In this document: piece by piece, positions 1-11,514 of the stretch
How the letters are laid out: each line of letters opens with the position of its first letter
Position numbering within the stretch: position 1 is the stretch's first letter
From: Tetracentron sinense
Taxonomy: Eukaryota; Streptophyta; Magnoliopsida; Trochodendrales; Trochodendraceae
Direction: 5' to 3'
Length of the DNA stretch: 64,000 nucleotides
Assembly: GCA_015143295.1 (NCBI GenBank)
Contig: CM026570.1
Coordinates: 7,526,047-7,590,046 of the forward strand
Translations under genes and position numbers: made by a program
Notes under the pieces: generated by a model
Told to the model about the DNA's origin: nothing
What the model saw: the letters and a program-made list of their open reading frames with translations, nothing else
The model's database searches: none

Positions 1-205
1 ATTAAAGTGATTTATGTCTATAGTCGGATACGGATATTTACCGAATCGGATATGGCATTATCCGAATTCGGTTCCTTTATAAACAGATATGCAAGATTGT
101 ATCCGAATTCGGTAAACCCGATATCTATTCGGATAATTATTAAATTAAACGAATTTGAATTTGAATCGGATTCGGATATTATCCGCATCCGTTTACAGCC
201 CTACA
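1..205. repeat. hAT-like foldback element, left-truncated by window (word TCCGAATTCGG)
   Basis: The stretch is built from forward and inverted copies of a short word around TCCGAATTCGG and CGGATAT, giving a self-complementary sequence. It ends near 205 with CCGTTTACAGCCCTA, whose reverse complement (TAGGGCTGTAAACGG) looks like a hAT-type terminal repeat. The left end is outside the window. The 67-codon open frame across it is a by-product of the repeat. Confidence 0.55.
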
Positions 206-2185
206 TGTGAAGAAATAAGCCGGTATGCCACAGAAGCAAGAGGTTACCTTTGAGGAGATTTATCTTTGATCGACCAAGCCGAAAGCCCTTTCTTGTAGGG
301 GATCCTATTAGGGTAGGGAAGCTCCCTCCTAGAGGCCTTACTTGAATTTATATCGAGAGTGGGGCTTGGGTTTATAGGTACCTCCCTCCCCTTTTCTTAG
401 CTTGACTCATTCACGGAGACTTTATTTACCTAACCAAAAGAACCTTGAGTCCAAAGACGCGGAAAATTATAATTACCATTTTCTAGCCAAAACATCAAGG
501 ATATTTAAAAAATATTTATTATTGCTTGTAGTTTCATACTAGGTCAGAGGCAGTGCAAGGTGAGAATGCATGAAATGCAAAAGAAAATAAAGGTAATTTT
601 ATCAAGCTAGCTCTTTAGTACTAAAGGTGCCTATGAACTCTGAGACCACAAAGCGGGAGAAGCATCCCAACTAGAAGATCTATGCAACTAGAATAATGTA
701 CTCACAAGCATCATCATCCTTCAAACTTCAGAGCCAAGGAGAGATTGAACCATGGTTACCAAAATGAGAAGTAAAGTGGAAGCGAGAAGTGAGATTCAAA
801 AAATCCTTAGGAAACGAGAAGCAAGCTATGAGATATGGGGCGCTTTACTCCCATTATATTAGTATCGGCAGCCATACTCTAGATTTTGCCTTAAATGAGA
901 TTAGTGTAGAGATCTAGATGCCTTAGACTATAGTAAATTTTGAAAAAAAAAATCAATTTCAATCTTTTGTTCTTAGTAGGCTAAAATAATATAAATAGTA
1001 ATCTAGATATTAAAACCCGTAGAAATAATTAATCAAATGATATTCACGTGGCTGTAGAGGCATAATATATTCTATCAATCTTTTACCGAGAAGGTTCCAA
1101 TACAACGATACTTTTCAAAGTCTACATCCTAGGCTATAGACTCAGGCCTATTCCATCATGTCCCACATACATAATGCTCTTTGACCACTAAAAGAAACGT
1201 GATGGAGGCGAGCTTCCCACTCTCTACATAGCTTCCATCCAACTATGGGATGAACCCAATTCTAAAGGTACTACCTAAGACAGTTAAGAATTAGCTCCGA
1301 ATCTTGCAATAATAGTAGTGGGCTTCCTAGTGCCCATGATTCATGATAGATAGAGAGTTTCAAACACAAGGATCATAGAATTTCAAGTTTTTCCAGTTAG
1401 AAACTTTCATATCAGCTAAAACTTGCTTGAAGAGGATGTACCACATGGTTTTGCAGTCCCAAGTCCCAACAACCTGTAAGTGTTAATAGAGAAAAAAAAT
1501 TGCATCCTATCCAAATCGCCAATGATGCATCCTAGCCTTCAGCATAATTTTTTCTTTGAGACCGTATTTGTTCTCGAGAAAATTGGGATTGCAGAAAATA
1601 ACAATACTGAGGGACCCTATTTCCACAAGGAAGATTTTCCAAGCATCCACGGGTCACATTAGCATAGTATAGACATTCTTTTATACGTAACCGACGATTT
1701 TATATATTAATAGAACACCCCCGGAAGTCCATCCCTAATAGGACTTGCAATATTCATCTATGAGTAATTGATAAATTTTGGACAAGCTTTACCATGGAAT
1801 ATTATCCAAGTTCCAACCACATTCAATGAATCCATAAATAAGAATGTATTTATGACAGCTTCCTGATTGTCCCGGTAACACTATGAACATCAAATACACG
1901 AAATCAAAGCATAACAAAAGGTGAGTGCCAAGTAAATCTACCTTTCTCATAGAAGAGATTTGTATCGACAATGTCTAACAACAATGTTAACATGATATCA
2001 TTTGGTTACCTGAGGAACATGATTCCGTAGAGACAGAGAAAGAAAGAGAGAAACCCAAATATTGTGCCAGCACTCTAAGAAGCAATATAGGGGATTCATA
2101 TGAGATGAATAAAACAAATTGCAAGATATCTTATTATATTCATTTTTTCGTTTAACTGTATAACACTTCAAGGAACTTACCATAC
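206..2185. other. Probable AP5M intron, no feature recognised
   Basis: This lies directly downstream (minus strand) of the last visible AP5M exon, so it is most likely intron. I looked for the next conserved exon of the family (beginning around AFMVAHA) on the minus strand and did not find it. No transposon ends, RNA genes or other exons were recognised. Confidence 0.4.
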
Positions 2186-4198
2186 CCTGTGATGCATGGA
2201 AGATCAAGCAAGAGGGAAGATAAACTTTCGTCCACTCCAACAGCATTTCCACAGTCAAGTCTTTTACACATCCTTGCATATGTTTTTGAATGCTTGGGTT
2301 CAACTAGAGGTAATACAATAATGTAATAATGGCCTTTTATATGCAAAACAAAGGGCCATAAAATTTTCTCGCCTTCCTCTTCATTATTAATACGAAGGCT
2401 TATTATATGACGTGTAATTGGATCATCAACCCAAGAATCTGATCCTTCAGCTGACTGAGTGACACGGATGCCAAACCCACGAGCAGATCCCTCTCTGCAT
2501 AAGTGCATACAGAAAACCAGTAATCATCAAAATGTACGAAAACATTACCTCTAAAATGCATAAAATAACGTATTTTAAAGGACTCTGTTATCAATAAAAG
2601 GACAAGAAGCATTGAATTATAGTAAAAAAAATACATGACATCAACCATCAATCCAAAGTTTTGCTATATAGTTATGAAATGACATAAAAGAGCATTACGT
2701 AATATATGTGACCTTCAAGTAGAGGTGCCCATTTAAAATATCAATATTAAATACTAAACTAACTGCAACTGCTGACTAAATGTTAAATCAGAAATAAATA
2801 AAAAACAACATATATGCATTTACAACTAGTTACCTAAAGCATACGATCAGTAATTCAGGACGTCATGACATAATTATAATAAGTTACCTAGTAACATATG
2901 CTAAATCACTGGGTAAAATCACAAAACATGATAACAGTACGGAAAGATATATTACAGCGTTTATCCACTAACTTGTTTTTGTTGGATAGGAAAGCTCGGG
3001 ATTTGAGAAAACCCAGGCTAATAACAACAACAAAAATATGTGCGAACACACACAAGCTTGGGATTTGGAAAACCCCAGACCGACAACCACAAATAATGAG
3101 ATATACAATGTACAAAACACACACAAAATCCCTAGAATCTTCCTCGGCAATAAAGGAGATGCAGATACAAAAATATTGAGTTAGCCATATGCATACAAAA
3201 ACAGGATGCAAGAGAACAGCTTTCCTATTAGCTGCATGTCATCAATGAAAAACCTCTCAATAGTCAAAATGTTAGACAGCTCCAACATAGGATAAACAAT
3301 ATCTTGCTTCCCACTGACAAAAACAATATTAACCTTGATGGTGACCAAAATTACTGGTCCCACTCTAATACAAATGTTCAGACGGTTCATGTTGCTTAGT
3401 AAGCTCAATTCCTCTGAGAACCAGCTTCATTTCACCTAAATTGGCGGGCTCTCGGAAGCATGCAATTACTATCAAGGGGAAACCCAAATTGCTAAAATGT
3501 AAGGTTGTACCTAATAATGCAAATTGCAAACCGTAGAATACGTCTTTTAGACCAAGAAAGAGCTTATAGATCTTAAAAAGCAGACCAAACTCAGCAGAAA
3601 AATCACTAATCACTATTATAATAAAACTCCTTCAACTAACCTCTTCTTCCTCTCCACAAATGCAGTAGCTAACTCTGAATCAGATGGAAGTACAGGAAAG
3701 ACAGCGTACTCAAGATTCTCCTCGCTAGAGCTCTCATTATCTCTCTTGAAAGCTAATCGCCACTGCTTCTCAACTACCGGAAACCTCCTGCAAGGGAACA
3801 TTAATTAAAAGACCAAACTTTTACAATAAATGGCTGCTATTAAGCAACAACAATCCAAATCAGAACAAAATTTTTGAAAACCGATTTAAAAAAAAAAAAA
3901 AAGCAGAACAAAAATCCAAATAAAAACCCTCTGCATTTCTGAAAATGAACAGAGACAATTCTACATTCATATCGCACAATGAAAATCTATACAAATCCCT
4001 CAACAATCAGTAACGTAGATTTTAATACCAAGAGAGAAAGCAACGTCAGAAACCTAATTCGCATTGAAAAAACCCTAGATCCAGAACGGAGACGAAAAAA
4101 TGAGATCTAAATTTTCAGGAACAGAGAATTTACCTGGAGAAGACGACGGTATCTTGATTGTTGAGGATCCAGAGAGCTCTTATGCTGCAGCCGGACAT
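2186..4198 (-). CDS. AP5M: AP-5 complex subunit mu, 5' part (three exons), runs off left edge
   Basis: This is the medium subunit of adaptor complex AP-5, the late-endosomal adaptor. Exons on the minus strand are 4198-4134, 3787-3641 and 2494-2186 (65, 147 and 309 nt), joined in consistent phase by GT-AG introns and giving 173 residues. Exon 1 begins MSGCSIRALWILNNQDTVVF and continues into RRFPVVEKQWR, the characteristic plant AP5M amino end. Exon 3 holds DSWVDDPITRHIISL and VLPLVEPKHSKTY. The exon 2 to exon 3 junction (ERKKR to EGSARGFG) matches the family alignment. Exon 3 ends in phase 2 at CATCACAGG followed by GTATGG. The family is roughly 600 or more residues, so the mu-homology domain lies beyond the left edge. 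The start is chosen because it is the only ATG giving the conserved N terminus. Identification is strong; completeness cannot be judged. Confidence 0.9.
2995..3090. repeat. Two diverged direct repeats inside AP5M intron 2
   Basis: Two copies of about 50 bp, beginning near CGGGATTTGAGAAAACCCAG and TTGGGATTTGGAAAACCCCAG, follow each other in the 1146-bp second intron of the AP5M gene. Both are followed by AC-rich sequence. It looks like a local duplication with no coding role. Confidence 0.5.
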
Positions 4199-4443
4199 GG
4201 CTTTTCCGACAATTTTGTTGTAGGATTTGGACAAATGAGAAGATGAAGAACATGGATTGAAGCTCTCGAAGTATTATTAAATACTCGCATGCGCTGTTTG
4301 AGTGGACACGGATGTCATCTGAAGTTTTGAAAAAGGATTGTTAGTGGGCCTAATCTGGGTCATTGCCCAAGCCAAGCCCATATAGATATCCTGGGTTTTG
4401 CCTGAGTGAAGTCCTGTATACACAAGAGAACTTTGAATGTTGG

Positions 4444-4643
4444 GAACGAGATGGGATCACAGCCAATTGCAATTGAACTCAAGAGAGTTCAATTGCTTAT
4501 GTGTTATATGTGGATTGGAGGAGAAAAAAAATAAGTAGGAAATTCAAATTTAAAAAAAAAATCTCCTCCAATCTACATGTAACACAAAAAATTTAACTCT
4601 CTCGAGTTCAAATGCAATTGGCTGTGATCCTATATCTCGTTGG
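4444..4643. mobile_element. Foldback MITE (about 200 bp)
   Basis: The two halves are inverted copies. The left half has AACGAGATGGGATCACAGCC, then CAATTGCAATTGAACTC. The right half reads as its complement and ends in GGCTGTGATCC and ATCTCGT. The centre is an A-rich loop. A related element lies at 56212-56362. It sits about 250 bp upstream of the AP5M start. Confidence 0.75.
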
Positions 4644-4803
4644 GGACTTCTTTGCTGAATTAGGGATAAGGAGTGATAGCCCTAGAAGCAAGTTTGAAAT
4701 TTTTTCCTCACTCTCATTGGAGCAACACGTGCCATTGCAACCCGCCATATATTAAGTTTTATTCAAAGAGAAAATAATAAGTTTAAACCCGCTATAAAGA
4801 TAG

Positions 4804-5022
4804 GCCTCGGATTTTTTCTAGCGGACGCCCAAGGTTGGCGCTCGGGCATCCACATATCATTGGACATGTGGCGATAAAATGGGGACAGAAGTCACAGGAG
4901 GAGAAGTCAAAATCATGGGGAGAAAATGAAATGACTTCTCCCCCATTTTATCGCCATATGTCCAGTGATGTGTGGAGGCCCGTGCGCCCACCTTTGGCGT
5001 CCGCCAAAGAAAATCCGAAGCC
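4804..5022. mobile_element. Mutator-type MITE with 10-bp target duplication
   Basis: A 219-bp near-palindrome begins GCCTCGGATTTT and ends AAAATCCGAAGCC. It carries the inner inverted pair GGCGATAAAATGGGG and CCCCCATTTTATCGCC. It is flanked by identical ATAAAGATAG at 4794-4803 and 5023-5032. Target duplications of 9-10 bp are the Mutator mark. Related copies are at 25575-25745 and 25865-26084. Confidence 0.85.
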
Positions 5023-5164
5023 ATAAAGATAGCATGAAATGTAGCAACATATGTCCCTACCTCAATGATAGGGTGGAAGTATGTAATTTGTTTTTTCTAA
5101 GTATGCCTATTCCAATTTTGGATTGCACATCCAATGAAGGGGCACAAGGTGTAAAATAAGAATT

Positions 5165-5365
5165 AGTCTAGGGATACTCCAAAAGTATACTCCCATATAT
5201 ATACTCTCAAATCTTAACCGTTTGTCTCAATCATTAAACGGTTAGAATTTGTTTTGATGTGACATTAGAAAAGACAAAATAAGTCAACTCAAATCCTAAA
5301 CCCCTAGTGGTTTGTTATAAGAGGTTAAGATTTGAGAATATACATGGGGGTACCCATAGACCAAC
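5165..5365. mobile_element. Foldback MITE
   Basis: The left end (AGTCTAGGGATACTCC, then CTCTCAAATCTTAACCG) is complementary to the right end (GGTTAAGATTTGAGAATATA, then GGGTACCCATAGACC). The element is about 200 bp. No clear target duplication was found. Confidence 0.7.
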
Positions 5366-5799
5366 TCTTAAAATAAAATAAAATAATTTTGTTTTTGTTG
5401 GCCCTATAGGACGCATCCTAGGCAGTTCGAGTCAGACCAACCTATCGAGATGGTACTGGACCACTGTTAAAGGTGTGCGAGCCTAATATATCAATCACCG
5501 CATGTGTTCTCCGAGACTTGAGTTCGGGTCTGGTCCCTGGATAGTGCATGTCACAAACCTGTAATTCCCTTGACGGCACACAAGGAATCAGTTAGATCCT
5601 ACTCGCCTCTGTAACCGTCCATGCTTGTCTATAAACATAATTCTTGCAGTGCTGTTTATGCACCCAAAATGTTAGATCTAGACCCATTTGTTATACTGTC
5701 CAAACAAACACATGTTGCTAGAATGTATTGAAAGGATTGTTCTTGCTTGTGGTGTGAATTAGAGAGAGCAGCTCCCTCTGGTAAACAATTACGTTATAT

Positions 5800-6012
5800 A
5801 TAAATCCTAAGGATTATCCATAAATAAAATGCAATGCAGTCGGGTTATATATAAATCCTCAGGATTATAAATAAATTACAACGCAGTCTGGGCATAGGTT
5901 TATTGTCTGCAACAGACCTTTCCAACTCTGATATATCCTCGGGATTATAAATAAATTACAATGCAGTCTGGGCCCAGGTCTATTGTCTGCAACGGACCTT
6001 TCCAACTCTGAT
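5800..6012. repeat. Tandem repeat, about 85-bp unit, 2 copies plus a degenerate third
   Basis: The unit contains AGGATTATAAATAAATTACA, then GCAGTCTGGGC, TATTGTCTGCAAC and GACCTTTCCAACTCTGATA. Two near-identical copies follow each other at about 5850-6012, with a partial, more diverged copy just before them. It lies about 260 bp or more beyond the stop codon of the Tim44-like gene, possibly in or near its 3' region. Confidence 0.7.
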
Positions 6013-6272
6013 AACATGAATCATGCCAAAGGTGAAAAATGTCATCCTGCAACTAATAAAATGAAGAGCAAATGTTTTAACTACTAGCAAAATTTATTCC
6101 TTGGGAGTATTCGGGTCACAAAATGAATTGTTTGAAATTACTTGAATTGAAAACTTGGAAAGAACTTGATAAGATTACAGCTCCACAGATTTATTAAGCT
6201 CACGAATCTGGGAAATCGCATTGTTTGTCATTAGCCATGGCAGATAACAGTCTAGGGTCAGGGCTAGCCAAC

Positions 6273-9200
6273 CTACAACGAAATCCGCCCACAAAGACGC
6301 CAGTATGCTTTGGGGTGAAAGAGAGATTTCTCAAATACCCAGATATCACGTACAAGAACCTAGACAAACATGGGAATCATAAACAAATACTTGTGTGGGT
6401 TAAAGAAAAATACATTGATACATCTAGAAAGAAAGCAACTGCATCTATTGAATAATAATGTTTATTGATAGAACATAAGATATATATGTGCAAGTACACA
6501 TGGTAGGCATGGAAGGGGGCATGGATTAGGTGTCATGTATAGGCCGTTCAACATGACAACTCACTATGAGAATAAACAGTTGCAAGTTTAGTCCTTTGAA
6601 TAAAGAAAGATATTAGGTCATCCACACGACGTGCTTAGTGAACAATGTACAGGCAGAGTAAAAGGCCACCACTCTCCCCAAGGAATCTCCTCAGCCAAAA
6701 CATGACCATATCAGATTATTCCAACCCTCAGTTTGTCCGAGTCCTGAGTGAAGAGAATCATCCTTTATGGGTCGTTTTAACAGAACAAAAAAAAAGCACT
6801 TCCGAGTTGAAGTAATAACTGGCATCTTGTACCCTATCATCGAAAGATGTGTTCATAGGCTAGCATGTTGGAAGTCAAAACTTCTCTCCAATGGAAGAAA
6901 ACTGACACTCATCAAAAGCACCTTGGTAGCCTTCCAACATACTTTTTGCCTACCTTCACCATTCCAAGATTCAATAATGGTTACCAGATACAAAGGAATT
7001 TCTTATGGAATGGTGAAGGAGACAAATCCAAATATCACCTCTATCATGGAACCAAGTATGCCAGTCTTTAAAGGCAGGTGGATTGAATTTGAAACCCCTA
7101 TATGTAGTCAATAAGACTCTGATATGAAAAATGGTGTGGATATTTGGGGAAGACAGCTTATGGCAAAAGGTAATAACTGCTCAGTTTGGTGTGTCCTCTT
7201 GCTGGGACCCTAGAGAGGTTAGGGTACCGCATGTGTTGGGCCTTTGGAAAGGGATTATGGCGGTTGCTCACCTCTTGATCCGTCACATTAGGTTTAAAGT
7301 CAGGAATGGCATGGAGGTCAGATTCTGGAAGGACCTATGGTGTGGTCCAGATAGGTTGAAAGATAGTTTTGGAAATCTATTCCTTCTGGCAGCCGACAAA
7401 GAGGCTTCGGTGTCTCAGTGTTTTGATGCGTAATAATGTTGTATTTTGGTGTCCTGATCTTAGGCAAGATTTGAATAATTGAGAACTTGAGGATGTCACC
7501 CAATTGCTTCAGCTCCTAAATTCCTCACCCATTCGTACTCATGTCAGGGACTAGAATTTGGTCTAGAGGTCTAAATGGTCTCTTTTCAACGAGATCAATG
7601 CTACTGACCCTACTCTCAGCACCCTTGCCACCATTTCCTCATAGGACTGTTTGGAATTCTCTCATACCTTCAAAGGTATCCTTTTCCTTTGAACTGTGGT
7701 TCTAGACAAGGTTATCACGTGTGATAATTTGAAAATAGAATGGCCAATTGTTTTTTTGTGTGCCTTTGTGCGGAAGAATCTGTGGACCATCTGCTCTTAC
7801 ACTACCATGTTGCGTTTGGTATTTGGAGACATTTACTATCATGTCTAGGGATATTTTGGGTTTTCCCTTCATCCTTATAGAACTTTTTATATTGTTGGTC
7901 TAAGGTGTGCTTGGATGGTGTGCGGAGAGTGATCTAGACTGCTCTACCAGGAGTCATCACACGGACGATTTGGAAAGAGAGGAATAAGAGAGTATTTGAA
8001 GACTCTCACTCTCCCTCTTCCCCTTCTCGCCTGTGTTCTAGCATCAGTTATCTAATCCTTCTTTGGTGCTCGACCCCTCAAGTGGCTGACAATGAAGGAA
8101 GATCTGGTGTGAGATTGTAATCTCGGCCTTTTTGGGATCTGTACCTTCGATGTCTTGTGGCTGTTTCTGCTTTATTTTAGGCATTTTTATTTAATGTAAT
8201 CTTTTGCTGGTTTGCTACTCGGTAAACTTTGACTTTTGTTATCTATTGTATTCTTGCTTCTTATATATACAATATGATTGTCTATCGATAAAAAAAAATG
8301 GCATGCATAAAGACATTGACAATGACATGAGATGAGATGAAATCCATCATGTATACCATTCGGTGGGCTACTGATGTCACAGCCATAAACAGAGTGCAGA
8401 AACCTACTATTGATAGTTCCTGCTTAGATCTCCAAGGCCAAAAAACTAAACTTAGCAGTCATTTAGCTTCCAAAGGTAAGAAAGGTAGATGATCTGAGGA
8501 AAGAGATGGAAAGGTTAGTAGGTTTGGAGCAACCAGTCATCGAATGGCCTAGGATATCTCCCAGGCAAAACATTTCAAATAGTGTGCCCAAACACCATTG
8601 ACGTGCAGAGTTATGTGGCTGAAAAAATGTACTTACAGCCCAACAGATGATTATCTGAAATTTATTTGCATATAATTGCCATGTAGTCACGAGACTCGTG
8701 ACTGAAGCCTTTTTCTAGCTTATAATTTGGGCCTATTTCAAGGAAGCAAAAAATGCCTACATTTCTTCCTAGTAAAGCGAAGGACAAAACATGTTTCAAT
8801 TTCTCTTTAAAACATAAAAGTAAATATATATATATATATATTTGAGGCTTGAGCAGCGATACTGTAAAACACTGCAGTTTAACAAATCATACCTCCTTTG
8901 CTTTATTTCCAGCAACAACAGTACCTTTTGAATCATATGCCTCAAACTTCTGCAAGAACATGAGGCATACAGTTTTCAATGAAGTTCTCAACAGATGGAA
9001 TTTAACAACAAAAGAAAGCAAAACACTCATAAAAAATTAAACCATCGGGCCTGTAGACCAAAGAAATCAGGATACTCCACAAGAAGCTATGGCATCTAAA
9101 TTCTTTAAAAATTATTTAAAAAATTAGTGGAAGGTGCCAAGGAATGTTTCCTTCCCATTTGGAACAAAAATGATTTGCATTAGCACCTAAGGTATTAGGG

Positions 9201-11475
9201 AACCGGTCACACCAGACATTGAGTGCAATAAAAATAGACATAGGATGCCCTTACTAAGGCTTCCCTGATTCATAAAGAAACCATCAGCATATTATTAATC
9301 GAGACTTTACTATGTAAGAACACCTTACTTCTTTGATATTGCATGGCATATTCAAATCTACCCAACTCTACTAAAACAAAACACTCACAAAGCCATAATA
9401 AAAGTCTTAAAAATCAATACATCCAAAAATAAGTAGCAATGAGTGCATTACCGATCAAAAAAAAAAAATTATCAATGAGTGCATTATGCAATTATTCATG
9501 TGCATATATAAGGTTAGAAAAAAGTAGCAAGGAGTGCAGTCTTCTACCGTTCATGTGCATATAAGATCAGACATAAAGCAGGCAAAAGATCACCAACTAC
9601 ATTCAAAAATCCCATGTAGGTCCATGTCAAAGTAGCATAAGTCTTATGCTGGATCCATACGCAGGAGGATCAATATTCACCTATTCAGCATATTAAACAG
9701 AAAATAGGGAAAAAATCACAGGCAAGCAAATGCAAGTGAAGAACTAAAAACTGAGTACAGATAAATCTTTTCGCATCAAGCACATAGAAATCTAACGAAC
9801 AAATCAAGGAAAAACTTAACTGGTAAAATTTCAAACACGCATGGGATCACTAGATATAATACTGATTGCACCATAGTTTAACATTGGCGAAATAAAAACC
9901 TAGACAGAATACTGAATGCACCATAGTTTTTGCACACGCATGCATCAGATGATCTTGGCATATCAATTTAGACTTTTAGAGGTTGGGTTCACAACAGACC
10001 AGTAAAATATGAAAAGAACACCTTGTTTATACTCATATTTGAATCCTGTTACATGTTATATTTCTCCCAGGATATGATCGTCGACAGAAATGATCTAGCA
10101 CGTGAGTAAAGTCACAATTGAAACCTAGCACTAAGTTAGTTTACCATTCTTTTCTAAATCTGTATTTCATATGCCCCACTCAGAATACTAATCAAATTGT
10201 ATTACGATAAATAAACTACGCAGCCACAACTGTAACATCAGATATGGATCATGGACAAAACATTTTTTATGGTAACTGAAATTTAGGGATAGAAACAAGA
10301 ATAGAAAGTTCAAGTGCAGTATTTATACCTGTTTATTCAGGAACTCAAGTGTGAGCTGTATGAATACTTTACTGAGGTCATTTCTATCAACACCAATCTG
10401 GAAAACAGAGCAGACATCTTGGATATTGAGAAGAAATGGTAGGAATAGCTGTCTCAATGTCGACAGTCATTTACCAAGTTCAGTATCATACAGCCTAAGC
10501 TCTTCATTGTTTTTCCTTGTAATACATCCTATGTTTCCATTTGAACAAAAAGATTCCAATAGCAGGATGAACATGGGAGGATGGAAAGAAAAGCACATGC
10601 ATGTGCTGTATTTATCAGCAGGAACCCACTATTTGAGAGGTTCTACATAGGAGGTCTCATTCTGACAGGAATGCCTTATTTTATAAGTGCAAAGCTTTGA
10701 TTTTAAAGGACTTATTCAACAGTCACTTGGTACCGGAACAGAATTTGCCTTATGAAACTGATTGGGCTGCTAGAGAATCGGGAGGTTCATAGAAATTGGG
10801 TGGCATGACTGACCGTATTAGAGAGTTGCCTAGAGATTTTCTTCGTTGTTCTTTCTCATACTCTGAAGATGCCAATGATTGGCTTAGTCCTTGGCCAATG
10901 TATATGGTAAGTTGGTGACTCTATAAATATACTGTCTCACTTGACATCATCGGATAATTTTAAGCATCTGATCTATATCTTATTCTTTTGGATGGTCAGA
11001 AACAATCTGGAGAACTTGTACAGATGGGACAATGATGTTTATAAAACTGTGTCAAATTTGGACCACGAACTTGTTGGTGGTGTTCATCAAATGGTGGGTC
11101 ACCTAACTGCTCCACCCATTTCCCACTACACGCATGTGCCTAACTGTGTACCAAGGGCGGGCAGCTCCAGGGAGACAGTTTTCTTTCCTCCCACCCTGAT
11201 GTTAGTATTTCTCTTTTGTGGGATATTTGAAGTAATACTATCATACATTCGCGTAATGTAAATCATATAAAAACTGATACTTGCCAGTCGAGCTCGCAAA
11301 GTTCGTATTTTAACAACTGGCTCAATCAATTCCCAATAGACACTACTCCACCTAGATTCTCTTTGCTTAATTTCATTTTTGAGGGCCTGCCAGTATTGAA
11401 CCAAAAAAGGATAAACCAAATATTAGAAAATACTACAAGGATACAACACTTGCTGAAAGATGGAAGCAGCAAAAC

Positions 11476-11514
<39 letters not shown>

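Noticed and set aside
2906-3211. 101-codon minus-strand frame inside AP5M intron 2
   Set aside because: Conserved family exons flank it and join in phase without it; hydrophobic content comes from AT-rich sequence.
5400-5660. Possible SINE (GTTCGAGTCAGACC resembling a B box)
   Set aside because: No matching A box at the right spacing and no tail, so not supported.
8463-8618. A terminal exon of the Tim44-like gene, with an excellent acceptor (ACATTTTTTCAG) and an open frame of 51 codons to a stop
   Set aside because: Its peptide has no similarity to the family C terminus, while the exon at 6273-6359 encodes the exact conserved ending in phase. It might be an unused or alternative exon at most.
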